Shown here in pieces: positions 45,738-58,062 of a stretch of DNA of 64,000 bases. The DNA comes from Leptobrachium leishanense. Lineage: Eukaryota; Chordata; Amphibia; Anura; Megophryidae. Numbering within the stretch: the first letter of the stretch is position 1; each line of letters opens with the position of its first letter. The position numbers and the translations under genes were made by a program. The notes beneath the pieces were generated by a model. It did no database searches, was not told the origin of the DNA, and was given only the letters and a program-made list of their open reading frames with translations. The DNA lies in assembly GCA_009667805.1 (NCBI GenBank), contig CM019064.1, positions 110,644,328 through 110,708,327 of the forward strand, given 5' to 3'.

Positions 45738-46575
45738 GGGGCAATATCCATGAGACCTGGGGGCATTATCCATGAGACCTGGGGGCAATATCCATGAGAC
45801 CTGGGGGCAATACCCATGAGACCTGGGGGCAGTATCCATGAGACCAGGGGGTAATATCCAGGAGACCTGGGGGCAGTATCCATGAGACCTGAGGGCAATA
45901 TCCATGAGACCTGGGGGTAATATCCATGAGACCTGGGGGCATTATCCATGAGACCTGGGGGCAATATCCATGAGACCTGGGGGCAGTATCCATGAAACCT
46001 GGGGGCAATATCCATGAGACCTGGGGGCAGTCCCCATGAAACCTGGGGGCAATATCCATGAGACCTGGGGGCAGTATCCATGAAACCTGGGGGCAATATC
46101 CATGAGACCTGGGGGCAATATCCATGAAACCTGGGGGCAATATCCATGAAACTTGGGGGCAATATCCATGAGACCTGGGGGCAATATCCATGAGACCTGG
46201 GGCATATCCATGAGACCTGGGGGAAATATCCATGAGACCTGGGGCATATCCATGAGACCTGGGGGCAATATCCATGATACCTGGGGCATATCCATGAGAC
46301 CTGGGGCATATCCATGAGACCTGGGGGCAATATCCATGAGACCTGGGGGCAGTATCCATGAGACCTGGGGCATATCCATGAGAGCTGGGGGCATTATCCA
46401 TGAGAGCTGGGGGCAGTATCCATGAGAGCCGGGGCATTATCCATGAGACCTGGGGGCATTATCCATGAGACCTGGGGGCATATCCATGAGACCTGGGGGC
46501 ATTATCCATGAGAGCTGGGGGGCATTATCCATGAGAGCTGGGGCAATATATACCCATATGAGCTGGGGGCAATTA
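45738..46575. repeat. 22-bp minisatellite, right half (~37 units)
   Basis: This continues the array of 41462-42123 with the same unit after the retroviral right edge. Variants here include 'catgaaacct' and 'gagagctggg', commoner towards the right end, so the array has regional sub-variants. The three minus-strand frames of 150-223 codons simply translate the repeat. Confidence 0.95.
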
Positions 46576-46596
46576 CATCCATGTGAACTGGGGAAA

Positions 46597-46650
46597 ATAT
46601 AACCAGTGCTGTGCATATTATTCTTGGGGTTCAGTGCTGTGTATATTATT
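46597..46650. repeat. 28-bp minisatellite, left stub
   Basis: Two units of 'ctcagtgctgtgtatatta' type sequence precede the L2 LINE. The array resumes at 48167. Confidence 0.85.
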
Positions 46651-47947
46651 ATCAAAGCTCTTAGAAAAACTAGTCTTCAACCGCCTCTCCCTCTTCCTGT
46701 CCTCCAATTCCCTACTTGACCCCCTGCAATCTGGCTTCCGTCCCCTACACTCAACTGAAACTGCCCTCACCAAAGTCACCAACGACCTCCTAACTGCTAA
46801 AAAACACGGCCACTATTCTATTATCATCCTGCTCGACCTCTCGGCTGCTTTTGACACTGTTGACCACCCCTCCTTCTACAGACCCTCAACTCTCTGGGTC
46901 TCGGTGACACTGCACTCGCTGGGTCGAATCCTATTTATCCAACAGGTCCTTCTGTGTGTCCTTTGCTGGAAACTCCTCCTCCTCATTGCCTCTATCTGCT
47001 GGTGTACCTCAAGCCTCTGTCCTTGGTCCTCTGCTCTTTTCCATCTACACCTCCTCCCTGGGCAAAATCATCAACAGCTTTGGCTTCAATTACCACCTCT
47101 ACGCTGATGACACTCAGATCTACCTCTCTACCCCTGATCTCTCTCCCCTGTCCTTTCAAAAGTCAGTGACTGTTTATCTGGCATCTCCTCCTGGATGGCC
47201 TCCCACCACCTAAAGATCAACATGTCAAAGACTGAACTCCTACTTATTCCTCCCTCCAATGCCTCCCCACCTCCTGACTTCTCTATCACGGTGGAGGGTA
47301 TCACCATCTCCCCATCAAACCAAGTTCGCTGTCTTGGAGTTACACTTGACTCTGCTCTTTCCTTCATCCCCCACATCAAGTCTCTTTCCTCCTCCTGCCG
47401 ATACCAACTGCGTAATATTTCCAGAATTCAGCCATTTCTTACCGCTGTCACCGCAAAACAACTCACACACGCCCTGGTAATCTCCCGACTCGACTATTGC
47501 AATAATCTCTTATCTGGCCTCCCTCTGTCCCGCCTCTCCCCCCTACAATCCATCCTGAATGCCTCCGCCAGGCTAATTCACCTCACCCGCCGCTCTGTCT
47601 CTGCCGCTCCCCTCTGCGAGTCCCTTCACTGGCTCCCCATCCACTGCAGAATTAAGTACAAAATCCTTATCCTTACCTACAAAACCCTCACTAACTCAGC
47701 TCCCCACTACCTGTCCTCACTAATCACCAAATACACCCCGGCCCGCTCCCTAAGGTCAAACAGTGACCTGCGACTAGCTTCTCCCCGCATCACCTCTTCC
47801 CATGATAGACTGCAGGATTTCTCACGCGCAGCCCCCACTCTCTGGAACACTCTCCCTCGTACTGTCAGACTTTCCCATAACTTCTCTTCCTTCAAACGCT
47901 CCCTTAAAACATTCCTATTTAGGGAAGCCTACCACCCAACTCACTGA
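46651..47947 (+). pseudogene. L2 reverse transcriptase fragment, two frameshifts
   Basis: Motifs in order: '[16 protein letters not shown]' and '[13 protein letters not shown]' (46730-46870), a one-base loss near 46870 relative to the 51800 copy, '[13 protein letters not shown]' (about 47000), catalytic YADD at 47100-47111, a shift near 47155, then '[19 protein letters not shown]' and the C-terminal block ('RAAPTLWNTLPRTVR', 'FKRSLKTFLFREAY') to the TGA at 47945-47947. In 'VPQASVLG' the usual glycine is alanine. The endonuclease is absent through 5' truncation. The protein is non-functional. Confidence 0.92.
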
Positions 47948-48163
47948 CGCAACCATCAATCACTCTCACCTTACAGTCCTCTCCTCCTGTTTCCAACCCC
48001 AACCCTCCCAGATTGTGAGTTCCTATGGGAATAGGGCCCTCATCTCCTCCTGTACTGTTTGTCAAATGTTGTTCAATGTATTGTAACCCTGTCTATACTG
48101 TGCTTATTGTATAGCGCTGCGGAATATGCTGGCGCTTTATAAATAAAGAATAATAATAATTAT
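46651..48163 (+). mobile_element. 5'-truncated L2-type LINE in the 28-bp minisatellite
   Basis: Coding sequence for the RT second half and C-terminal region is followed by a 3' UTR ending 'gctggcgctttataaataaa' and an (AAT)n tail (about 48138-48163), typical of L2-clade elements. It starts abruptly at 'atcaaagctcttag'. 28-bp minisatellite units flank it on both sides, so it inserted into that array. It is the same family as the copy at 50516-53350. Confidence 0.9.
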
Positions 48164-48166
48164 TAT

Positions 48167-48575
48167 GGGGGCTCAGTGCTGTGCATGTTATTATGTTATT
48201 CTTGGGGCTCAGTGCTGTGTATATCATCCTGGAGGCTCAGTGCTGTGTATATTATTCTGGGGGCTCAGTGCTGTGTATGTTATTCTGGGGGCTCAGTGTT
48301 GTGTATGTTAATCTGGGGGTTCAGTGTTGTGTATGTTATTCTGGGGGTTCAGTGTTGTGTATATTATTCTGGGGGCTCAGTGCTGGGTATGTTATTCTGG
48401 GGGTTCAGCGCTGTGTATATTATTCTGGGGGTTCAGCGCAGTGTATATTATTCTGGGGGCTCAGCGCTGTGTATATTATTCTAGGTGCTCAGTGCTGTGT
48501 ATTTTATTCTGGGTGTCCAGTGCTGTGTATATTATTCTGGGGGCACAGTGCTGTGTATATTATTCTGGGGGGTCT
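48167..48575. repeat. 28-bp minisatellite, main array (~14 units)
   Basis: The unit 'ctcagtgctgtgtatatta' followed by 'ttctggggg' (28 bp) repeats with small variants (tatgtta, ttcagcg, ctaggtg). Overlapping open frames of about 100-174 codons here translate the repeat. Confidence 0.95.
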
Positions 48576-48590
48576 CTGCCTGGATATATA

Positions 48591-50207
<1,617 letters not shown>

Positions 50208-50244
50208 TATATAATATATAAAATGCGTTAGTCCAGTTGCCACA

Positions 50245-50381
50245 ATCACGAGTATACCTGTACGTAGTGATACCTTTCACTGATCAGTATAGTTTCCAGT
50301 TTACACTCTTGAAAGCTTGTCTTTTAAATGTAAAGTTAAGCCAATACAAATGGTATCACCACGCACTGCTATACTCGTGAT
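50245..50381. mobile_element. Small palindromic MITE
   Basis: 'atcacgagtatacctgtacg' at 50245 is the imperfect inverse of 'cgcactgctatactcgtgat' ending at 50381. Length 137 bp. Flanks are AT-rich and the duplication is not clear. Confidence 0.65.
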
Positions 50382-50515
50382 ATATATATATATTTTCTTA
50401 AGGTAATGGGGGTTGTGGAATTCGTGGGTGAGTTCCCTCCCTTTTTTCCCCAGGACTTGACCCCTGTAATTAATGCAGCATATGATTCCTCACACTGCCG
50501 GGCAGCACCTCTACA

Positions 50516-53350
50516 GTATTATTATTTATTATTATTATTATTTTATAAAGCGCCAGCATATTCCGCAGCGCTGTACAATAAGCACAGTACAGACAGGGTT
50601 ACAATACATTGAACAACATTTGACAAACAGTACAGGAGGAGATGAGGGCCCTATTCCCGTAGGAACTCACAATCTAGGAGGGTTGGGGTTGGAAACAGGA
50701 GGAGAGGACTGTAAGGTGAGAGTGATTGATGGTTGCGTCAGTGAGTTGGGTGGTAGGCTTACCTAAATAGGAATGTTTTCAGGGAGCGTTTGAAGGAAGA
50801 GAAGTTAGGGGAAAGTCTGACAGCACGAGGGAGAGCGTTCCAGAGAGTGGGGGTGCGCGTGAGAAATCCTGCAGTCTATCATGGGAAGAGGTGATGCGGG
50901 GAGAAGCTAGGCGCAGGTCATTGTTTGACCTTAGGGAGCAGGCCGGGGTGTATTTGGTGATTAGTGAGGACAGGTAGTGGGCGCTGAGTTAGTGAGGGTT
51001 TTGTAGGTAAGGATAAGGATTTTGAACTTAATTCTGCAGTGGATGGGGAGCCAGTGAAGGGACTCGCAGAGGGGAGCGGCAGAGACAGAGCGGCGGGTGA
51101 GGTGAATTAGCCTGGCGGAGGCGTTCAGGATGGATTGTAGGGGGGGAGGCGGGACAGAGGGAGGCCAGATAAGAGATTATTGCAATAGTCGAGTCGGGAG
51201 ATTACCAGGGCGTGTATGAGTTGTTTTGTGGTGACAGCGGTAATAAATGGCCGAATTCTGGAAATATTACGCAGTTGGTATCGGCAGGAGGAGGAAAGAG
51301 ACTTGATGTGGGGGATGAAGGAAAGAGCAGAGTCCAGTGTAACTCCAAGACAGCAAACTTGGTTTGATGGGGAGATGGTGATACCCTCCACCGTGATAGA
51401 GAAGTCAGGAGGTGGGGAGGCATTAGAGGGAGGAATAAGTAGGAGCTCAGTCTTTGACATGTTGATCTTTAGGTGGTGGGAGGCCATCCAGGAGGAGATG
51501 CCAGATAAACAGTCACTGACTTTTGAAAGGACAGGGGGAGAGAGATCAGGGGTAGAGAGGTAGATCTGAGTGTCATCAGCGTAGAGGTGGTAATTAAAGC
51601 CAAAGCTGTTGATGATTTTGCCCAGGGAGGAGGTGTAGATGGAAAAGAGCAGAGGACCAAGGACAGAGCCTTGAGGTACACCAACAGATAGAGGCAATGA
51701 AGAGGAGGAGTTACCAGCAAAGGACACACAGAAGGACCTGTTGGATAAATAGGAGTCAACCCAAGCAAGTGCAGTGTCACCGAGACCCAGAGAGTTGAGG
51801 GTCTGTAGAAGGAGGGGGTGGTCAACAGTGTCAAAAGCAGCCGAGAGGTCAAGCAGGATGAGAATAGAATAGTGGCCGTGTTTTTTAGCAGTTAGGAGGT
51901 CGTTGGTGACTTTGGTGAGGGCAGTTTCAGTTGAGTGTAGGGACGGAAGCCAGATTGCAGGGGGTCAAGTAGGGAATTGGAGGACAGGAAGAGGGAGAGG
52001 CGGTTGAAGACTAGTTTTTCTAAGAGCTTTGATGTGAAGGGAAGCAGGGATACAGGGCGGTAGATGGATGGAGAGTTGGTGTCTAGGGATGGTTTCTTTA
52101 GTAAAGGGGTAACTAGCGTGTGTTTGAAGGCGGATGGAAAGGAGCCAGTGGAGAGAGATAGGTTGAAGATGTGTGTGAGAGCAGGGGTGAGGGAGGAGGA
52201 GAGGGGAGGAATTAGATGTGAGGGAATGGGGTCGAGCGGGCACGTGGTGAGATGTGAGGAGGACAATAAGGAATTGACTTCCTCCTCAGTGGTTGGGAGG
52301 AAGCGGCAGAGGGGACCTGTGGGAGTGGAGGTGGCAGATAACTATCTTGTGTTGGGATGTTGCTTCTGATAGTTAGAGTTTTACTGAGGAAGTAGTCTGC
52401 CAGGTCTTGAGCGCTGAAGGCAGCTGAGGGGGGAGGTGCAGGTGGGTGGAGGAGGGTGTTGAAGGTGGACCAGAGCCGTTTAGGGTTGGAGGACAGCGTA
52501 GATATAAGAGATGAGAAGAAGGATTGTTTGGCCAAGTGGAGGGCAGAGGTATATGACCGGAGAATAAACTTGAAGTGAACAAAATCAGCTTCAGAGCGGG
52601 ATTTCCTCCAGGCACGCTCTGCAGTGCGGGAGCATCTTTGCAGGTAGCGAGTTTGGAGGGTGTGCCAGGGCTGAAGCTGGCGGCGTGGGGCCTTGCAGAG
52701 TCGAAGAGGAGCAAGAGTGTCTAGAGCAGAGATAAGCGTAGTGTTGTAGTGATTAGTGGCAGCATCAGGGCAGGTGAAGGATGAGGTATGAGGGAGGTGG
52801 TGAAGTAGGTTGGAGAATTGATGGGTGTCCACAGCATGTAGATTTCTGCGAATGTGTGTGCGGGGTGGGGGAGCAGGGTGTTTAGGAAGTCCAGATAGGT
52901 TGAAAGAGAGAAGGTGGTGGTCAGAGATGGGGAAAGGGCGACATTTGAACTCAGAAATGGAGCAGAGGTTGGAAAAGACCAGGTCAATAACGTGACCATC
53001 GCGGTGGGTAGGGAGGAGGGAGGATTGTGTGAGTCCAAGGGAGGACGTGAGTGAAAGAAGTTTGGAGGCAGCAGGAGCGGAAGGGTCGTCAATGGGAATG
53101 TTGAAGTCCCCGAGAATTAGGCATGGAAGATTAGAAGACAGGAAGTGAGAAAGCCAGGTAGCAAAGTGGTCAAAGAACTGGGAGGTTGGTCCCGGTGGGC
53201 GGTAGATGACTGCCACCCTGAGAGCCAGAGGAGAGAACAGGCGGATGCAGTGTGTCTCGAAGGAGGAGAAGGAGAGGGATGGGGGTGGAGGGAGATGCTG
53301 GTAGGTGCAGGTGGGAGAGAGCAGGAGCCCGACCCCAGTATAATAATAAT
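50516..53350 (-). mobile_element. L2-type LINE with endonuclease, flanked by 41-bp direct repeats
   Basis: Minus-strand element with 3' (ATT)n tail at 50516-50542 and 3' UTR 'ttataaagcgccagcatatt'. It extends through RT into an endonuclease region at about 52500-53300. Host sequence starting 'gcagcatatga' occurs at 50475-50515 and 53351-53391 (41 bp, two mismatches). It is longer than the 46651 copy but still lacks the 5' end. Confidence 0.92.
50762..53290 (-). pseudogene. L2 ORF2: endonuclease and reverse transcriptase, frameshifted
   Basis: Reading from 53290 down, endonuclease signatures are 'RVAVIYRPPG', 'CLILGDFNIP', 'THRDGHVIDLVF' and 'PISDHHLLSF'. The frame shifts near 52390 and 52250. 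'STGSFPSAFKHTLVTPLLKK' and 'YRPVSLLPFTSKLLE' start the RT. A shift near 51930 disrupts the '[10 protein letters not shown]' stretch. The next part is the better version of the motif lost in the plus-strand copy ('[12 protein letters not shown]'). '[13 protein letters not shown]' keeps the glycine and YADD follows. Another shift lies near 51140, before the C-terminal LWN/FK block that ends near 50762. About four to five lesions in total. Confidence 0.9.
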
Positions 53351-53409
53351 GCAGCATATGAATCCTCACACTGCCGGGCAGCACCTCCACATTCTGACGC
53401 TAGCTTTAA

Positions 53410-53513
53410 CAGGTTCGCTGTGTGCAACTTCTGAGAAGATACGCTATTAGTGTAGCGGGGAAGCCGGCTGCGCTTTTTGCATCGCTCCCTCTGCAATAAT
53501 AGCGTATCTTCTC
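53410..53513. repeat. Palindromic repeat split by the BEL/Pao insertion
   Basis: 'gagaagatacgctatt' at 53423-53438 is inverted at 53498-53513. If the BEL element and one TTCTC are removed, the arm continues on the right side ('agaagctgcacacagcg', 62071-62087), which inverts 'cgctgtgtgcaacttct' at about 53409-53425. The BEL element thus landed in the right arm of a pre-existing small palindrome. Confidence 0.75.
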
Positions 53514-53974
53514 TATTCTGACTCAGATCGTTGTATAGCGATTTATCCCTTGCAGAGACCTCTATGCCTGGCCTGTATAAGTAGATGCAATCACCGAGGA
53601 CAATCCTTATCAGATAGCTGAACTCACCAGAACACCGTTTATTTCCACGACTTGCTTTATTCCATATATCAGGTTACAGCAGATCACAGGATACAGCAGA
53701 TGATGGAATGAGATGTTCTTTGCGGTCAAAAAATGATTCTGTCCTAACTTGAGGATGAATATACATGTGCTGCTGGATAACTACACCATGCTGCAGCTCT
53801 TACAAGAAGGAAGGGTGGAACTAAACACACACAGGAAGTGCATCATCATAAAGCGAGGGAAAAAAGAAGAAAAGCATGTACAATACAGAAAGACCACTAG
53901 GTGGCAGCATAAGGCAGCATAAGGATATCTATACACTATAAATCCCCATCTAAATGAATAACTGTAACAGCACA
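53514..53974 (-). promoter_or_regulatory. 3' LTR of the BEL/Pao element
   Basis: On the minus strand it begins TGTGCTGTTACAG and ends GTCAGAATA. Reading it beside 61605-62065 I see no difference. The short G-rich 'cggggag' immediately before it on the minus strand is a candidate polypurine tract. Confidence 0.9.
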
Positions 53975-54083
53975 CTCCCCGTCTGGCATTGAAAATGTCA
54001 CTATATATACATCATAACGGTAGTTATGCAAGTGCAAATAACGACAGTGTAATTTGCTAGATGTCTTGAAAACCTACGTAAGT

Positions 54084-55279
54084 TCAGTCTCCAAGCGGTA
54101 AGAGCAAAATAAGTTCCGTGATAGGTCTGATAAAAGTCTTTACAGTTCCTTGTCTTGCGACCTTCACCTCCACCTTACGTACCTTACCATCATCGCTAGA
54201 GATGCTCTTTTTAATAAGTCCCATAGGCCACTCTATCCTTTCGGCTTGCTGGTCCTTGAGGAGAACGAGATCTCCAACTTGAACGTTCGGGTTCAGGCGT
54301 TGCCATTTCCTGCGTCCTTGCAGAGTGGAAAGATACTCCATCTTCCAACGATTCCAGAAGCAGTTGGCAAGGTGTTGTACTCGCTTCCACTGGTCGTAGC
54401 ATATTTTTCCTGCTTTAAAGTTTCCAGGTGGAACAGGAACAGTCCCGAGTTTCTGGGTAAGAAGAGTAGCTGGAGTAAGGATGGTTGGGTTCTCTGGATC
54501 TGTAGACACTGGAACAAGTGGTCTAGAATTGATTATGGCAGATGCTTCTGCCAGGAAGGTGATTAGAATCTCATGGGTGAGTCTTGTGGAGTTCAAGTCC
54601 ATAAGCATTGAGTCCAGTATTTTACGTGTAATGCCTATCATTCTTTCCCATGAACCACCCATGTGGGAAGAATGAGGAGGATTGAAAATCCATGTACAGC
54701 CCTTTTCAGCTAAATGGTCTTGGATAGGCCTTGAGTTAAGCTGCAACTCTCGACAGGCTCCAACGAAATTAGTTCCACAATCAGATCTCAATGTCTTGAC
54801 TGGACCTCTAATGGCGAGGAATCGTCTTAGGGCATTAATGAAACTTGAGGTATCCATAGATTCTATTACTTCGATGTGTACTGCACGCACACTCATACAG
54901 GTGAACATCACTGCCCATCGTTTACTATTTGCTTGGCCACCTCGAGTTCTGCGGGCTGTTACCATCCATGGTCCAAAGACGTCCAGACCGACATGAGTGA
55001 AGGGTGGGTCAGTGCTTACTCTGTCAGCTGGCAAATCTGCCATTTGCTGATGCTGCTGTTTCCCTCTCAGTTTGCGGCACTGAACACAGCTGTGCAGTGT
55101 AGCTGTAATCTGTCTTTTTGCTCCTACAATCCAAAAGCCTGCAGCTCTTATGGCACCTTCTGTGAAGTGTCTACCTTGGTGCTTAACCCCTTCATGGTAG
55201 TGCCGTATGAGCAAAGTGGAGACGTGGTGGCGAGCAGGTATAATGAGAGGATTCTGTTCTTGCTCTCCCAACTTAGCCT
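54084..55279 (-). pseudogene. BEL/Pao Pol part 5: integrase
   Basis: Numbering from 55271, an HHCC-type zinc region spans residues 15-65 ('HHVSTLLIRHYHEG' ... 'CVQC'). The catalytic core has Asp97 in 'VGLDVFGPW', Asp164 in 'LRSDCGTNFVGA' and Glu209 in 'HMGGSWERMIG', the normal DDE set with BEL-like context. The C-terminal part has 'VGDLVLLKDQ' and ends at 54084, about 110 bp before the 3' LTR. This segment is intact but is cut off from Gag-Pol by upstream lesions. Confidence 0.92.
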
Positions 55280-55608
55280 TGTTAAACGTCCACCGACCCT
55301 TAGCATGTCATTACTGTCGATGAATGGGTTCAAATTAGCAATTGGACTGTTTCTTAGAACGTCCGTCTTGTCACAAATGCATTTAATTTCTGAGCCGAAG
55401 ACATCCTGTTGTACACTGCGTATTATGATCAGTTCGCCTTCAGCAATATCCCTTGCAGAAAGAAACCTTTGGCACGTGTGCCAACCTTGACAGTGAGCCT
55501 CTGCGGGCTTCGTGTGGAAGCAGTGTGCAATATGGACTAACCTCGCGATGGTGCGTACAAGCCTTGTCCACTTGGAGAAACGTTCAAAGCGTTGACAGCC
55601 CAAGACGA
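55280..55608 (-). pseudogene. BEL/Pao Pol part 4: linker before integrase
   Basis: A shifted frame continues collinearly with 'LGCQRFERFSKWTRLVRTIA', then 'ARDIAEGELIIIRSVQQDVF' and 'DSNDMLRVGGRL', blocks usual upstream of the BEL integrase zinc domain. A second shift near 55283, consistent with loss of one A, returns the reading to the integrase frame. Confidence 0.85.
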
Positions 55609-56774
55609 GTCTTTGTGCAGTTCTGGTGAGAAGAGTCTAACCTCAGGACGAATATCTGGATCTTCGTCAGGATTTTGAAGACCAAAGACGTCAGCTGTTG
55701 TTTCTTCTGGATGAGCCAGTAGGAAATCAGGACCTGTCAACCAAGAAGAATTTGCGAAGACACTTGTGGACACTGGCCTGGTGGCATGATCTGCAGGATT
55801 AAGTTCAGATGGAACATAATGCCATTGTTCAGGCTTAGATGTTTTCCTGATTCTTTCTACACGGTTGCTGACATAGACATAGAAACGTTTAGTCTGGTTG
55901 TATATGTAGCCTAAAACGACCTTGCTATCTGTGTAGAATTTGATGTCGTCCATCTGAACGTCTAGCTCTTGTAGTACGAAATCTGCAACTTCTACGGCTA
56001 GCACAGTCCCACAAAGTTCAAGCCTGGGAATTGTGTGTTCAGGCTTAGGTGCTAACTTAGCCTTCCCAAACAGAAATCCTATGTGGGTTTGATTGGAGGA
56101 GCCTCTTACCTTAAGGTAGGCGACAGCTGCTATGGCCTCTGTAGATGTATCTGAGAAGATGTGAAGTTCCTTTCTCTGACTTGTGGCAAGAGAAGCTGGA
56201 GTGTAGCAGCGTGGTATGTGAATTCCATCTAAGGCATGTAGAGATTGCTTCCAGGAATTCCACTTTGAAAGCTTGTCTATTGGTAGTGGAGCATCCCAAT
56301 CTGTAATAGTCTCTGAGAGCTGTCTAAGTAAGGATTTACCCTGTATGGTAATGGGAGCCACGAATCCCACTGGATCGTATAAACTGTTCACCACCGACAG
56401 AACACCACGTTTGGTAAATGGCTTGTCTGCAGAGCCGACTTGGAAGCCGAAGGTGTCCTTTAATAAGTCCCACCGCAGGCCTAGGCTTCTCTGTACGGGT
56501 GGCATGTCCATTCCCAGATTTAAGTCCTTAAACCCTGTGGCATAGTCACCAGGTTGAAAGGCCTTCATGACAGCAACACTATTTGAAGCAATCTTGTGTA
56601 GTCTGAGGTTAGCTTCAGAAAGCATACCTTGTGTCCTTTGGAGCAGGTCTATGGCTTCTTCATTTGTGGGTAAGGATTTAAGTCCGTCGTCCACGTAGAA
56701 GCCTCTTTCAACGAAGTGTCGAGCATCTTCTCCATACTCCTTTTCTCCGTCAAGAGCAGTCCTTCGTAGACCAT
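55605..56774 (-). pseudogene. BEL/Pao Pol part 3: RT palm and RNase H
   Basis: The RT active site 'GFYVDDGL' has YVDD codons from 56697 down to 56686. RT thumb and connection blocks follow ('LNLGMDMPPVQRSLGLRWD', 'VNSLYDPVGFVAPI'). The RNase H-like domain has Asp in 'LHIFSDTSTEAIAAVAYL', Glu in 'IPRLELCGTVLAVEVADF' and Asp in 'KFYTDSKVVLGYI', then 'HYVPSELNPADHATR'. The frame is lost near 55610. Confidence 0.92.
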
Positions 56775-57674
56775 CAGGGTTATCCAAAGAGATTCGAAAA
56801 GTCACCGCACGTTCGGTGACTTTTCGTTCTCTTCAATTCGGTTCCTTTCGCCGATTGCATTTCGGTGACCCTGCGGTGTATTCAGCAAACAGCACAGGGT
56901 CCCCGAATTGCAGGGAAAAGCTGCCGACAACCTGACGAAAACTAACCGAATGCACGCTGAAAACAAGCAAAAACATCTGGATTAACCTTCGAAAAAGCCG
57001 AACAGGAGCCGAAAAGGAGCCGAATCACACAGAGCCGAAGCAGCTGTGACATAGAGGAGGCAGTGAATAAATTAGAAAAACCATTTGTATGAATCTGGGA
57101 AAATGAAACGCTGTTTGCAAAGAAACTACTGAGCGAAAATGTCTGAAATTTTCACAGGAGGTCCAGGGAATGATAATAAAGAGGGCTGTTACAAAAAAAG
57201 TAAGCAAACTAAAAAAAAAATAAAAAAAAATCGGACTTTTTAAAAAAAAAAAAAAAAATCTGAAAAATGCTTAAAGTATCCTAAAAAATCAATGAATAAA
57301 GAGACTTTTTGCTGCAGAATTTTATAATGAACGGTTTATTAGATATTGAATTAAAACGGGAATATTTTTAACATTGAAGCCTATGGGATTCTCCTGAATA
57401 AATTTGCCGAATTAAACCACCGAATGGCAGGACATTAGGGGAACCTTTCACTGCTGGTTTGTGTTCTCTGAATAGCCGAAGCAGTGCTTCTCTATGGGGA
57501 TTTCTCTGCCCTCGAACAGGCACCGAACAGGCACCGTATGTGCAGGCAATTCGCCAGGATTTGGCGAACTGCCTGCTCTCTGGATAGCCGAATGGCCAAG
57601 AAAGGTAACCGAACGCTGATTTTCAGCGTTCGGTTACCTTTCTCCAGCAATTCGGATCTCTTTGGATAACCCTG
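56775..57674 (+). mobile_element. Long (900-bp) CAGGG-family element, copy 2, in BEL pol
   Basis: 'CAGGGTTATCCAAAGAGATT' at 56775 and its inverse ending at 57674, flanked by CAT (56772-56774 and 57675-57677). Removing the element and one CAT restores an uninterrupted RT codon series between parts 2 and 3, which confirms the limits. Same length and orientation as 8222-9121. Confidence 0.95.
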
Positions 57675-58062
57675 CATATGTTGCAACAGCAGGTGAGGGA
57701 CTATTTCCGAAGACGTGTACCCTCATGCGATATTCAATCATCTCATTGTCCATGTTGTTTTCACGGTGCCACAGAAACCTCAGGAAGTTCCTATGGTCTT
57801 TTTGTACAATAAAACAATGAAACATTTGTTCAATATCAGCAGTTATGGCGACTGGCTCCCTTCTGAACCTCATGAGTACACCTACGAGGTTGTTGGTCAG
57901 GTTAGGACCAGTAAGAAGAACATCGTTCAGGGATATGCCTTGATGCTTGGCACTGGAGTCAAATACTACCCTGATTTGTTTTGGCTTACGTGGATGATAT
58001 ACTCCGAAGAAAGGCAGGTACCAGCACTCCTCATGTTCTCGAAGAGGTGGAACTGGTTCAGC
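57675..58062 (-). pseudogene. BEL/Pao Pol part 2: reverse transcriptase fingers
   Basis: Continues Pol in a new frame after the shift. 'LPFFGVYHPRKPKQIRVVFD' and 'SLNDVLLTGPNLTNNL' are typical BEL/Pao RT blocks; 'AVAITADIEQMFH'-like sequence (here 'PVAITADIEQMFHCF') carries the first catalytic Asp region. It ends at 57675, exactly at the edge of the 900-bp CAGGG element, within 'SPSPAVATY'. Confidence 0.9.

Noticed and set aside
41410..46655. Several overlapping minus-strand frames of 70-223 codons with repeating SHGY/GLMD-type peptides
   Set aside because: They translate the 22-bp minisatellite in all frames. A 22-bp unit without stops keeps every frame open, and there is no start context, domain or non-repeat extension.
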